From contig NZ_CP049744.1 in the NCBI RefSeq assembly GCF_000760935.2, positions 4,185,501-4,249,500 on the forward strand: a stretch of DNA of 64,000 bases, given 5' to 3'. The DNA is from Rhodococcoides fascians A25f (lineage in GTDB: Bacteria; Actinomycetota; Actinomycetes; Mycobacteriales; Mycobacteriaceae). This document shows positions 16,763-25,558 of this stretch, in pieces. The notes under the pieces are model-generated. The model was not told the origin of the DNA. It did not search any database and saw only the letters and a list, made by a program, of their open reading frames with translations. A program made the translations under genes and the position numbers. The number at the start of each line of letters is the position of its first letter. The first letter of the stretch is position 1.

Positions 16763-17040
16763 TTAAACGCTGTCGACCGCGATGATCGACGCTGCAAGCC
16801 CCCGACCGCTTCGCAGGTTCAGACCGGACAACTTCTTCCATCTGTCGGTTCGATAGGACGCTGTGTTGGGGTGGACATGAAGCAACTGCGCACTCTTGCT
16901 GATCGAGAAACCCGTGTCCGAGGAGGACTTACCGTATCCGCCAGATCCGGGTGCTCGCGGGCCACGAGCGCGGGCTGGGCGAGTATCGGTGCCAGCCGTT
17001 CCCTGTCCGAACACAAGCCGATCCTGGGCCGCGACCCCAC
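16763..17040 (-). pseudogene. PucR/CdaR-type regulator, C-terminal remnant
   Basis: The last part reads FSISKSAQLLHVHPNTASYR and then WKKLSGLNLRSGRGLAASI, the classical PucR C-terminal helix-turn-helix with its intact natural end. Upstream coding (RLAPILAQPALVAREHPDLA) continues in a different frame, so a frameshift lies near 16930. The sensory part is gone. PucR members often control purine, GABA or alcohol catabolism, which fits the aldehyde dehydrogenase fragment that follows on the other strand. Confidence 0.8.
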
Positions 17041-17114
17041 TGAGAGGCTGAACTTTACAACCGATACGCCCCTGAACCCGACCTACCGAGTTCCGGGACT
17101 GTCTGTTGTCCGGC

Positions 17115-17290
17115 GCTGTCGAGTTCTCGACTTACCCGCTGCTCATCGACATGGATGTTTTACCGGGTGCAGCGCTGACCACACATCCCGAAGACGACGA
17201 TGTCGCGTTCACCGGATCCACAACCGACCAGGCCATCGCTTCTGCTGCCGGAGGATCCCTGAAGAGCATTTCGCTCGAGCTATGCGGTTT
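17115..17290 (+). pseudogene. Aldehyde dehydrogenase fragment
   Basis: An open stretch of about 60 codons contains DDVAFTGSTTDQAIASAAGG and SLKSISLELCG, the NAD-binding and LELGG regions of aldehyde dehydrogenases (the second Gly of LELGG is Cys here). No start region and no catalytic-Cys half are present. It is a fragment of a roughly 480-residue enzyme, divergent from the PucR remnant. Confidence 0.75.
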
Positions 17291-17366
17291 CAGCGACGAA
17301 TTCGTATGTCGCACGTTCTGACACGATTCCAGCTCTGCGCATTCATCCTGCGTCTGATGCCGGGGT

Positions 17367-18497
17367 TCACTCGGTGCCGCCGTAATCGGCGACCTTGTCA
17401 CGCCAGACGGAGTGCGGGTGCGCCCCGTCGAGCGATGCGCCCGCTTGAAGCACGAATTCGATCCACACCGACGGCCCGTCGATTCGGACGTAGTCACTGA
17501 CCTGGTCGACGCCCGCGGTGCCGGAGAACGCCACGTAGGTGTTGTCCAGTTCCGCGGTGTACTTGGCCAGAATCGTAGCGGCGTCGGCGTCGTCGATGTC
17601 GCTGACGTAGGTGTTCATCGCTGCGACGACGAGTGCCTTCTGCTCCGGGGAGAGTGATGAGACCGGTACCCCGGTCTGGGTCGCGGGGAACTGACCGTCC
17701 TTCTGTGGGCCGACCAGAATGTCGGTGTAGACCTCGTCCTGTTTAGCTGCCGCCTGCTGCTCCGGAGTCAGCGATCCCACGAGGTTCGCGAAGGCGACTC
17801 GTTCCTGCTCCATCGGCATGTTCGAGCGGTCGTTCTCGTCGAAGCTGTAGCCGGGCTCGACACCGCGGAACGACGGTGTCGCTCCGACGAGCACTCCATC
17901 GGTGTAGGTGTTGGCGAACGCCGTGTGGTGTCCGCCGTAGTACAGCTCCCAGGTGCCGGAGTCGGACGGTGTGCCGAGGAAGGCGAAGTGGAAGTTGCCC
18001 GAACCGAATCCGCCGTCCTGCCCGGTGGCGTTCGCCGCGAGGTAGTCGTCGGCATTCAGGATCTGCTGAATCTCGTCGTAGCCTTCGTTGTCGGCCGTGC
18101 CCGACGCTTCCTTCAGAATGTCCATCACGAGCGCGAGCTGCTCTGGGGAGAACTCACTCAGTGTCGGGCCGACGCGATCGCGGTATCCCTGGGGCGGAAA
18201 GTTGCTCCACTTCTCGGCAGTGTCCAGCGAATAGTCGAGGACCATCGACGACGCGAGATCGGCGTCCGCACTTGCGATGAGCTCGTTGGAAAGGCAGGTG
18301 ATCTTCGAGTAGCCCGACTCCGCATCGCAATCGGAGGATGACGTCGCCGCGGACTCGGATGCGGCCGACTCGGTAGAGGGGGTGTCGTCCTGGGTGGACG
18401 AGCAGCCGACGAGCGCTGCTCCGGTCATCAGGAATATTCCTGCAGCCGAGGCTGCTCGCGTGCGGCCCGATCGCGTTGGACAGGGAATGCGCATCAT
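17367..18497 (-). CDS. DUF3500 family lipoprotein (second of a pair)
   Basis: This 376-residue protein has a lipoprotein signal (LMTGAALVGC, Cys about residue 32), a Ser/Thr-rich linker and a DUF3500 domain. Notable features are YDEIQQILNADDYL, FLGTPSDSGTWELYYGGHHT, ATPSFRGVEPGYSF and ADYGGT at the end. The GGHH pair is conserved in its sister at 19858 and could bind a metal or cofactor, but the family's function is unknown to me. The ATG at 18497 follows GAGGAGCAC and overlaps the stop of the HupE-like gene as ATGA, so the two are translationally coupled. Confidence 0.85.
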   Translation of the reverse strand: MMRIPCPTRSGRTRAASAAGIFLMTGAALVGCSSTQDDTPSTESAASESAATSSSDCDAESGYSKITCLSNELIASADADLASSMVLDYSLDTAEKWSNFPPQGYRDRVGPTLSEFSPEQLALVMDILKEASGTADNEGYDEIQQILNADDYLAANATGQDGGFGSGNFHFAFLGTPSDSGTWELYYGGHHTAFANTYTDGVLVGATPSFRGVEPGYSFDENDRSNMPMEQERVAFANLVGSLTPEQQAAAKQDEVYTDILVGPQKDGQFPATQTGVPVSSLSPEQKALVVAAMNTYVSDIDDADAATILAKYTAELDNTYVAFSGTAGVDQVSDYVRIDGPSVWIEFVLQAGASLDGAHPHSVWRDKVADYGGTE

Positions 18498-19861
18498 GTG
18501 CTCCTCAGTAGTGAATCATGTTGTATGGAAATGGGTTTCGGGTATCCGGTCGGCCGAGAGCGATACAGCATGAATGCGGCAATCGCGGCTGCGAGCCACA
18601 GGGCCGCGACCACGTAGACGGAGACGTCGACGAGGCTGTCTGCCGCAGTGGCGACGGCATTCGGAACGCCCACGCGGTCCAACACCCATCCGACGGCCGC
18701 AGTGCCTGCCAGCGCAGCCGCGACGATTCTCAGCGGGCCGTAGACACGTGTGCGGGCCAGGACCATCAGCGGCGGCAGGACCACCGCCACTACGGCAAGC
18801 TGCATCAGTTCGATACCGATGTTGAAGCCGAACAAACTGGTAGCGAGTTGGCTGCCGGTCAGATCGTGCTCGGTCAGCGTGGTAGAGAACGCGAGGCCAT
18901 GGACCAGCCCGAACAGGCCGGCTATCAACGCTTCTCGGCCAGGGAAGGTCGGTCTGATGGCATGGAGAGCTGCGATGAGAATGCTGACGGCGATGAGCAC
19001 CTCGATGGGTTGCTGCGGAACAGGGAATCCGATCGAACCCAACGTGAGGGTGACGGAATGGCCGAGTGTGAACGCGAGGGTTATCGCTGCTATCCGGCGC
19101 ACTGCCGTTGTCGGTCGTGCAGCCCCGGCCCACCGCCGACCGGCTACGAGCAGCGGGGCTGGAAGCAGCAGTGTCAGCAGAAACAGTTGGTGATCGGTGC
19201 CTTCCCGGATGTGCGATATACCGAGCGAGACCATGCTGGTGAAGCCCTGCCACATACTGCCGTCGTCGAGTCGCACGGTGAGTGGAGTGATCTCACCGGT
19301 GACGGTATCCAGGCCAACGGTACCGATCTCGTGAACGGAATCGATGGTGCCGGTGGACCAATCGGATCGAACGGTCACCAGGACGACATGGGTGATGACC
19401 CGATGTATCACGGCGTCGTAGCCGAGATCGAACGTTCGCTCGTCGGCACCTGCGGGTGGGGTGAGGTGTGCCGTCGTGGTCACGGTGTCGTAGACACCGG
19501 TTCCGACGTTTTCTGCGGAATCGATGGTGAGGTCGTCGAGAGTGACCGCCCACGGTTGTCCGTCGACCGATGTCGGTCGGAAATGGGAACCGAGATAGCT
19601 CGAGAATTCGGCGGAGTGGGCGTCGACTTGATCCTGAGTCGCCGAATCGAGATCGATCCCGCTTGCGGCTTCGAGATCGCTGAGCGGAATGGTCAGTTCG
19701 GCGTCGATCTCACCCGAGTGCACGTCCAGTTCGACTGTCGTAGTGGGAAGGACGTGCGCCGAGGCGGTGCTGCCGATCAGCCATACCCCGATCGCGGACA
19801 CGATGACGGCGAGCCCGGCGATCGACCTGCGGAATCGTGGGACTTCTCGGGCCGAGATCAT
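18494..19861 (-). CDS. HupE/UreJ-like membrane protein with N-terminal extracytoplasmic domain
   Basis: This 455-residue protein begins with a signal-like helix (IAGLAVIVSAIGVWLIG), then about 190 extracytoplasmic residues of beta-rich character. The C-terminal half has about seven membrane helices and the HupE/UreJ signature: ISHIREGTDHQLFLLTLLLP, then TLGHSVTLTLG and GLFGLVHGLAFSTTL. HupE/UreJ proteins are linked to nickel or cobalt uptake, and related extended forms occur beside other metal systems. The histidines in HI-x-EG-x-DH are the probable metal ligands. The start overlaps the upstream DUF3500 stop (ATGA) and the stop overlaps the downstream DUF3500 start (ATGA). Confidence 0.87.
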   Translation of the reverse strand: MISAREVPRFRRSIAGLAVIVSAIGVWLIGSTASAHVLPTTTVELDVHSGEIDAELTIPLSDLEAASGIDLDSATQDQVDAHSAEFSSYLGSHFRPTSVDGQPWAVTLDDLTIDSAENVGTGVYDTVTTTAHLTPPAGADERTFDLGYDAVIHRVITHVVLVTVRSDWSTGTIDSVHEIGTVGLDTVTGEITPLTVRLDDGSMWQGFTSMVSLGISHIREGTDHQLFLLTLLLPAPLLVAGRRWAGAARPTTAVRRIAAITLAFTLGHSVTLTLGSIGFPVPQQPIEVLIAVSILIAALHAIRPTFPGREALIAGLFGLVHGLAFSTTLTEHDLTGSQLATSLFGFNIGIELMQLAVVAVVLPPLMVLARTRVYGPLRIVAAALAGTAAVGWVLDRVGVPNAVATAADSLVDVSVYVVAALWLAAAIAAFMLYRSRPTGYPKPISIQHDSLLRST

Positions 19862-20982
19862 GCCTGCGTGCCGCCGTAGTCGGTGGTGCGGTCGCGCCAT
19901 ACCGAGTGTGGGTGGTTGCCGGACAATACGATTCCGTGCTGCATGGAGAACTCGATCCAGACCGACGGGCCGTCGATACGTACGTAGTCGTCTTGCTCGG
20001 TCACTGCTGTGCTGCCAGAATACGACACATACGTCACGTCGAGTTCGCTTTCGTACTTCGCGAGGATCGTCGCGGCGTCCGCATCGTCGATGTCGTCGAC
20101 GTAGGTGGCGATCGCAGCCATTACTAGTTGCTTCTGTTCCGCAGTGAGCGTGGAAGCCTGTACGCCCTCCTTGGCGGTCGGGAAGGCCCAGTCCTTGCCC
20201 GGCGTCAGCAGTATGTCGGAGTAGACGGAGTCGAGCTTCGCGGCGGCCAACTCCTCGGTCGACATCCCGGCGAGCATCGCCGCGAACGAGGCCTGCTCGT
20301 TCTCCAGCGGCGCGAAGGTGGCGCCGTTCTCCTCGTACGTGCCGTACGGTTCGACCCCGCGGAACGACGGGGTCGCCCCTGCCAACGCGCCGTCGGTATA
20401 CGTGTTGGCGAAGGCGAGGTGATGCCCGCCGAACTGAAGCTCCCAGGTGCCGGAGTCGGACGGTGTGCCGAGGAAGGCGATGTAGTAGTTCCCGGAGCCG
20501 TAGTCTGTCCCCCCGCCGTTGGCTGCGAGGTAGTCGTCGGCGTTCAGCAGCTGCTGGATCTCGTCGTATCCGTCGCCCGCCGCCGAACCGGTGACGGCCT
20601 GAAGGAGGGTGTCGAGCGCTGCGAGTTGGGTGTCGTCCAGCTCGCTGAGCTGCAACCCGATCCGACCCTGGCCTCCACGCAGGAGTGCCTGAGGCAGGTT
20701 GGACCACTTCTCGGCGTTCTCCAGCGAGTACTCCTGCTGTAGCGACGTCTTCTGCTCGTCGGTCAGTGTCGCGGCGAATGCGTCGGCGGCGGCAACTACC
20801 GAGCCCGTCTCGGCCGAGGTCGACGTAGAAACAGTGGTGGTGGTAGCGGCAACGCTCGTCGCTGCCGCGGTGGAATCGCCGTCCGTGCCGCATGCAACGA
20901 GGGAAAGACCGAGGAATGCCGTCATCGATGACGCGACGAGCAACTTCCTGGCACGTGTGTAGCGGTAGGTGTGTGTACGCAT
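19858..20982 (-). CDS. DUF3500 family lipoprotein (first of a pair)
   Basis: This 374-residue protein is paralogous to the gene at 17367. The signal region LLVASSMTAFLGLSLVAC gives a lipobox Cys near residue 31, then a Thr/Ser/Ala-rich linker. The DUF3500 domain shares YDEIQQLLNADDYLAANGGG, FLGTPSDSGTWELQFGGHHL, ATPSFRGVEPYGTY and HPHSVWRDRTTDYGGT with its sister. The ATG at 20982 gives the same length as the sister; a longer form from 21069 would bury the signal. No Shine-Dalgarno is evident. It heads the coupled DUF3500/HupE-like/DUF3500 operon. Confidence 0.85.
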   Translation of the reverse strand: MRTHTYRYTRARKLLVASSMTAFLGLSLVACGTDGDSTAAATSVAATTTTVSTSTSAETGSVVAAADAFAATLTDEQKTSLQQEYSLENAEKWSNLPQALLRGGQGRIGLQLSELDDTQLAALDTLLQAVTGSAAGDGYDEIQQLLNADDYLAANGGGTDYGSGNYYIAFLGTPSDSGTWELQFGGHHLAFANTYTDGALAGATPSFRGVEPYGTYEENGATFAPLENEQASFAAMLAGMSTEELAAAKLDSVYSDILLTPGKDWAFPTAKEGVQASTLTAEQKQLVMAAIATYVDDIDDADAATILAKYESELDVTYVSYSGSTAVTEQDDYVRIDGPSVWIEFSMQHGIVLSGNHPHSVWRDRTTDYGGTQA

Positions 20983-21065
20983 GGGAGAACAGTAGAAAGA
21001 TAGTGTCCTTCTGTTCTGTACCGCAGCTGTGAATTCACTGTGAGCGGCGTCGAGTAGAAGTCCGA

Positions 21066-22163
21066 TCACGTGCGCGAAATCGATGACGCACGCACGAGTT
21101 CGTCCCGGACGGCATCACCGAGCGAGGCAGTGGTTCCGTTTCCGCCCAGGTCGGCCGTGAGTGCTGATTTGTCTTTTGCAAGAACAGTCTCGACCGCATG
21201 GAGGACAGCGGCTCCAGCCTGGGCTTCTCCAAGGTGCTCGAGCATCATTGCCGCACTCCAGATCTGACCCATGGGGTTAGCGATTCCCAATCCGGCGATG
21301 TCCGGCGCGGAGCCGTGCACCGGCTCGAACAGGCTGGGGAATGTGCGCTCCGGATTGATGTTGCCGCTCGGAGCGATACCGATGGTTCCGGTGCAAGCCG
21401 GCCCGAGGTCGGACAAGATGTCGCCGAACAGATTGCTACCGACTACTACGTCGAACCAATCCGGATGGAGAACAAAATTCGCAGCGAGAATATCGATGTG
21501 ATATTTGTCCACGCGGACGTCGCTGTATCGGGTTGCCATCGCCTCGACTCGACTGTCCCAGTACGGCATCGAGATGGAGATACCGTTGCTTTTGGTGGCC
21601 GATGTGAGGTGCTTCTTCGGCCGGGTTTCCGCTAGATCGAACGCATACTTCAGGATCCGGTCGACTCCCGTGCGCGTCATCACCGTTTCCTGTAGGACGG
21701 TTTCGCGGTCGGTTCCCTCGAACATCATTCCACCGACCGAGGAGTATTCACCCTCGGTGTTCTCCCGTACGACATAGAAGTCGATGTCACCGGGCAGCCG
21801 ACCGGCTAGCGGACTGTCCACCCCGGGCAGGAGCTTGACCGGACGAAGGTTCACATACTGATCGAAGTGACGGCGGAACTGAAGCAAGCTACCCCACAAC
21901 GACACGTGATCCGGTACGACCTCGGGCCAACCCACGGCTCCGAAGAAGATCGAATCGAACGACCGCAACTCCTCGAACCAGCCTTTCGGCAGCATCTCAC
22001 CCGTGTCGAGATAGTAATCGGCGCTGGCGTAGTCGAACTGTTCGAGGTCGATAGTGAAGTCGAATGCAGACGCAGCTGCATCGAGCACCTTGAGCCCCTC
22101 CACCATCACTTCCTTGCCGATTCCGTCACCGGGTATGGCGGCGATGCGATGGGTGACTCCCAT
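21066..22163 (-). CDS. Tartrate dehydrogenase/decarboxylase or D-malate dehydrogenase
   Basis: This 365-residue beta-decarboxylating dehydrogenase belongs to the isopropylmalate/isocitrate dehydrogenase superfamily. It shows AAIPGDGIGKEV, the phosphate-less substrate loop region around LQFRRHFDQYVNLRPVKLLP, YVVRENTEGEYS, the catalytic Lys region (KYHIDILAANFVL), and GSNLFGDILSDLG with the metal aspartates. The pattern fits the TtuC/DmlA branch rather than LeuB, as no leu genes are nearby. NAD- and metal-dependent oxidation of tartrate or D-malate is expected. GGAG precedes the ATG at 22163. It is divergent from the LysR gene. Confidence 0.88.
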   Translation of the reverse strand: MGVTHRIAAIPGDGIGKEVMVEGLKVLDAAASAFDFTIDLEQFDYASADYYLDTGEMLPKGWFEELRSFDSIFFGAVGWPEVVPDHVSLWGSLLQFRRHFDQYVNLRPVKLLPGVDSPLAGRLPGDIDFYVVRENTEGEYSSVGGMMFEGTDRETVLQETVMTRTGVDRILKYAFDLAETRPKKHLTSATKSNGISISMPYWDSRVEAMATRYSDVRVDKYHIDILAANFVLHPDWFDVVVGSNLFGDILSDLGPACTGTIGIAPSGNINPERTFPSLFEPVHGSAPDIAGLGIANPMGQIWSAAMMLEHLGEAQAGAAVLHAVETVLAKDKSALTADLGGNGTTASLGDAVRDELVRASSISRT

Positions 22164-22298
22164 GGGGTGCTCCGATCTCGGCCTCGAACGACCGATTGTC
22201 ATGACGTGACTGTCTCGATAAGCGTAGGAGGCAATATGATGGATCGAAAGACCCATGTGAGCAACGCAGTCTTGCCGAAATCGACAAAAGGTCATCCG

Positions 22299-23204
22299 AT
22301 GCGAGTCCACGAGATCGACGACATCGGTTTTTTCGATGTCGTCTCGAGGTCGAACAGTCTCACCGCGGTAGGCCGAGAGCTGGGGGTCTCCGTTTCGGCT
22401 ATCAGCAAGCGGTTAGCGCGGCTGGAAGGGCGACTGGGAGTACGTCTGGTCACGCGAAGCACTCGCCGATTGACGCTGACCCCGGAGGGCGAGCGCTACG
22501 CGGCCGGCGCTGCGGCCATCGCGGCCGAGGTGGTAGAACTCGAGGAGTCCGTCACCGGCAACTACGCCGAATTACGCGGACGACTTCGGGTTCATTCGTC
22601 GGTCGGTCTGGGTCGGGCGCACATAGCCCCCGTGATGGCGGAGTTCGTTGCCGACAACCCTGGCGTGCATGTCGATCTGGAATTGTCCGCCAAGCCGCTG
22701 AACGTCGCCGAGACACCGTTCGACATCGGTATTCGAGTGGGAAACCTGCAGGATTCACGATTGACGGCCAAACGACTGTGCCAGAACCGGCGCGTGGTGT
22801 GCGCGTCACCGAGTTACCTCGCCGCGCATGGAGCACCACGGGTGCTGCGGGATCTCGACGACCACAATTGCATTGTTTTACGACAAGATGAAGGCGATTA
22901 CGCGTTGTGGCGCTTCGGTTTCGGCGATGACGACACCGCGGTTCGGGTATCTGGGAACATGATCAGCAACGACGGCGATGTCGCAACCCAGTGGTGCGTC
23001 GACGGCCGGGGACTACTGATGCGGTCGCTGTGGCACGTCACCCCACTCCTGCAGGCTGGAGCACTGGTACAGGTGCTAGATGACATCGACACCCCGGCAG
23101 CCGACGTTCACGCACTCTTCTCATCTGGCCCGGGGGTTCCGCGCAGAGTACGCGCCGCCGTCGACTACCTGCGTGCTCGAATAGCCGACCGAGTCGAATC
23201 TTGA
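22299..23204 (+). CDS. LysR family transcriptional regulator
   Basis: This 301-residue protein has the LysR winged helix-turn-helix (FFDVVSRSNSLTAVGREL, VSVSAISKRLARLEGRLGVR) and the periplasmic-binding-like effector domain (RGRLRVHSSVGLGRAHIAPV, FDIGIRVGNL). The ATG at 22299 follows AAAGG and gives the usual family length; an earlier in-frame ATG at 22236 is possible. The 135-bp gap to the divergent tartrate/malate dehydrogenase gene is the natural place for its binding site. It probably activates that gene in response to its substrate. Confidence 0.9.
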   Translation: MRVHEIDDIGFFDVVSRSNSLTAVGRELGVSVSAISKRLARLEGRLGVRLVTRSTRRLTLTPEGERYAAGAAAIAAEVVELEESVTGNYAELRGRLRVHSSVGLGRAHIAPVMAEFVADNPGVHVDLELSAKPLNVAETPFDIGIRVGNLQDSRLTAKRLCQNRRVVCASPSYLAAHGAPRVLRDLDDHNCIVLRQDEGDYALWRFGFGDDDTAVRVSGNMISNDGDVATQWCVDGRGLLMRSLWHVTPLLQAGALVQVLDDIDTPAADVHALFSSGPGVPRRVRAAVDYLRARIADRVES

Positions 23205-23509
23205 TGAGTGGTAAGACCTTTCGGGACCCCGGACGGATGTGGCGGGTTCGGTAGACGCTTCGAGACACACCACTGCGACGGAGACGAGCAACTGTGCGGT
23301 GTGAACAACGACGCGACCTGGGCTGCTGCGACAACACTCTCGAGATCGCCGAGGCCCCTCCGTGTCCAGACTGCAGAGCTACCCCTCGCGGGGAGCGTGG
23401 AGACTGCGGCCCCAGCATCAGTGGACAGAGCTCGAACCGCGTCGATTCACAGCAACCACCCAGCCGACTGACAGCTAGTCGACGCCCCGAAGGTTCTACA
23501 GTCCTCGGT
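23205..23509. other. Intergenic stretch before the esterase gene
   Basis: About 305 bp. Open frames here lack start signals and family motifs. I see no repeat, hairpin or operator that I can support. Confidence 0.55.
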
Positions 23510-24496
23510 ATGACTCCTACACGAATCGGCCGGCGAGCGTTCCTCGGCGGCACCATCGGAGTACTTGCTGCAGCCGGGTTGACGGCATGCACCGGTACCA
23601 GTTCACAGGCCACTGCTACGACGTCTGCTGCCGATACCTCTACTTCGGCGGCTGCCGACGCTGCCACCGTTCCCAGCATCGACGAACTCGTTGCCGCCGT
23701 CACCTCATCGTTCACGCAGGCGTCGTACACCGACACCGAGACTGGACTTGTACTGCCGTACAACATCTTTCTCCCAGAGGGGTACGACACCGGAACCAAA
23801 TACCCACTCGTGCACTACATCGCGGACTCGAGCTTGGTCGGGCAGGACGTCACCGCTCCGTTGTCCCAATACGGTGCCTTGATTTGGGCGAGCGAGACCG
23901 AACAGGCGAAGCACCCGAGCATCGTCGTTGTACCCGAATACCCCGAAGTGATTCTCGACGACCACGACAGTTTCACCACCACCGACTACGTCGAACTGAC
24001 AGCGCGGTTCGTTAATTTTCTACGCACCGAGTACAGCGTCGACACCAACCGTGTCTACGGCACCGGTCAGTCGATGGGTTGCATGACAACTATGTACCTC
24101 ACCGCCAAGTATCCCGATCTCTTTGCCGCCGAGATGCTCGTGTCGGGGCAGTGGGACATCACTACACTGCAGAACCTGACGGAGGCAACATTCGTGTACA
24201 CCGCCGCAGGCGGCGACGCCAATGCAACGGGCGGCCAAACCGAGGTAGAAAACATGCTCAGCACCGCGGGCGTACCGTTCCAGACCGCGACGTGGGACGC
24301 GACGTGGGAGCCTGCGAAGCTCGATTCCTCTGCCCAGGCACTCTTGTCGGCCGGTGACTCGGCCAACTTCGCCACCTTCGCCACCGGGACGGTTTTGACC
24401 GCGAACCCCGTGTCGAACATGGAACACATGGCTTCCTTCGAACCTGCCTACAAAATAACCGCACTGCGTGACTGGTTGTTCGCACAACAGGCGTGA
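23510..24496 (+). CDS. Tat-exported alpha/beta-hydrolase (esterase) lipoprotein
   Basis: This 328-residue protein begins RIGRRAFLGGTIG, a twin-arginine signal, followed by a lipobox LTAC, so it is probably exported folded and lipid-anchored. The hydrolase domain has the feruloyl-esterase/PHB-depolymerase-like layout: YNIFLPEGYDTGTKYPLVHY, nucleophile Ser188 in TGQSMGCM, and the likely base in NMEHMASFEPAY at the C-terminus. The substrate cannot be read. It is monocistronic, with an unresolved 305-bp stretch upstream and a decayed region downstream. Confidence 0.85.
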   Translation: MTPTRIGRRAFLGGTIGVLAAAGLTACTGTSSQATATTSAADTSTSAAADAATVPSIDELVAAVTSSFTQASYTDTETGLVLPYNIFLPEGYDTGTKYPLVHYIADSSLVGQDVTAPLSQYGALIWASETEQAKHPSIVVVPEYPEVILDDHDSFTTTDYVELTARFVNFLRTEYSVDTNRVYGTGQSMGCMTTMYLTAKYPDLFAAEMLVSGQWDITTLQNLTEATFVYTAAGGDANATGGQTEVENMLSTAGVPFQTATWDATWEPAKLDSSAQALLSAGDSANFATFATGTVLTANPVSNMEHMASFEPAYKITALRDWLFAQQA

Positions 24497-25515
24497 GACA
24501 GACGACGCATACGCGCCAAGATCTATGACGCCTCCGAACCGTTGTGTGACAGCGCCTTTCGTCTTCTCGAGACTCTCCTCATCTCGACGGTCGAAACGAG
24601 GTCGGTTCGGCGGGCTGGCAGTCTTGCACGGGGACAACGCTGCCCACCAATCTTGAAGATGCGCTGTCGGTTCACCGCGACGACACGGTGAACTGCAGTC
24701 TCGCCGACAAGCGCAGTCACTCTGAGCTGACATCGCGTCGATCGACGGCAGCGCTAGCCATCCGCTCGGCCGCCGCGTGCCCGCTCGACCAGACGGATCG
24801 CAAACAAGTTTGCGCAGATGATTCCGAATCGACGCCCACACCAGGGCTCAGCTCGTACCAAGATGCGTCAGCCGTGTGTCAGCCAGACCGCGACAATAGG
24901 CCTTATCGCAGCGCTGAGACCTGCCTCGAGCTGCACATGTCTGCCGATAAGCGATCAACCGAGCTCCTGCCGGTCAGCGGATCTTGAATCCGCTGCGCCA
25001 CTTGTCTATTCAAAACGAACGAAGTTCACGAAGGCCACGACACCCGTCGAAACTCGTTGCTTCTTCTGAAATTCGGATCCATATGGACTCCAATGCCTCC
25101 AGTCGGACTCGACCCGACACTTGACGTATTTAAAGTCCTCAGAAGTGGATTCACCTGAAGTATGAAGGACTCACATTTGATTCCTTGCAGGACTTTTCGT
25201 GCATTAACAGTCAACACTGTCAGGGACGAATCTAGCTGCTTGTAACACCCTTGCGTCACCGAGCCGCCTCCGATCCACCGGTACCGAACAGTCGCGGTCG
25301 GCCACGGACAACCACGGCACCGAATGGACGCAGAGCGTCAGCGTGCAGCGCTTCTATCGGACGGCACGGAGGCCGGTTCCCAATTCACCACTTCGCACCG
25401 AGCGGCACTCCAGACCGCACCGGAAACCCGTCAACGACCCACATCTGCCGGCCAGTGTGTCCGATGGTCGATAGCCGTCGGTGTCGACAAAGCAGTCCGA
25501 CCCATGCCGTACGAG
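24497..25515. other. Gene-free kilobase carrying repeat copy B
   Basis: Apart from repeat copy B (24977-25263) and the operator at its right edge I see no gene. Short open frames on both strands have no motif support. Confidence 0.6.
24977..25263 (-). repeat. Direct repeat copy B with tRNA-3'-end-like segment
   Basis: This is the partner of 7087-7378 in the same orientation 17.9 kb away. GGATCCATATGGACTCC (25075-25091) is identical to copy A. GTCGGACTCGACCCGAC (25102-25118) differs by one base from the copy A T-arm. The end motif TTGTAACACCCTTGCGTCAC (from 25240) is more diverged. On the minus strand GCGGATTCAAGATCCGC (24977-24993) could fold as a 5-bp stem with a 7-nt loop like an anticodon arm, but a full tRNA cannot be assembled. 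Confidence 0.62.
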
Positions 25516-25547
25516 TCATATAATGACTTATCGACACTATTATATGA
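25516..25547. promoter_or_regulatory. 11-10-11 operator upstream of the DUF1537 kinase gene
   Basis: TCATATAATGA (25516-25526) and CTATTATATGA (25537-25547) form an inverted pair with a 10-bp spacer, just before the chosen start. The same architecture occurs at 27032-27063 and 33803-33834, and a lone half-site at 32109. The 3' half-site of the copy at 33824, TCATTATATGA, is the exact reverse complement of the 5' half here. Confidence 0.75.
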
Positions 25548-25558
25548 AAAGAGGCGTC

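Noticed and set aside
21066..22163. LeuB 3-isopropylmalate dehydrogenase
   Set aside because: No leucine genes nearby, own divergent LysR regulator, and the sequence pattern fits the tartrate/D-malate branch better.
24977..24993. tRNA-Leu(CAA)-like anticodon hairpin
   Set aside because: A 5-bp stem and 7-nt loop exist, but the T-arm-like segment lies on the wrong side on the same strand and the rest of a tRNA is absent.
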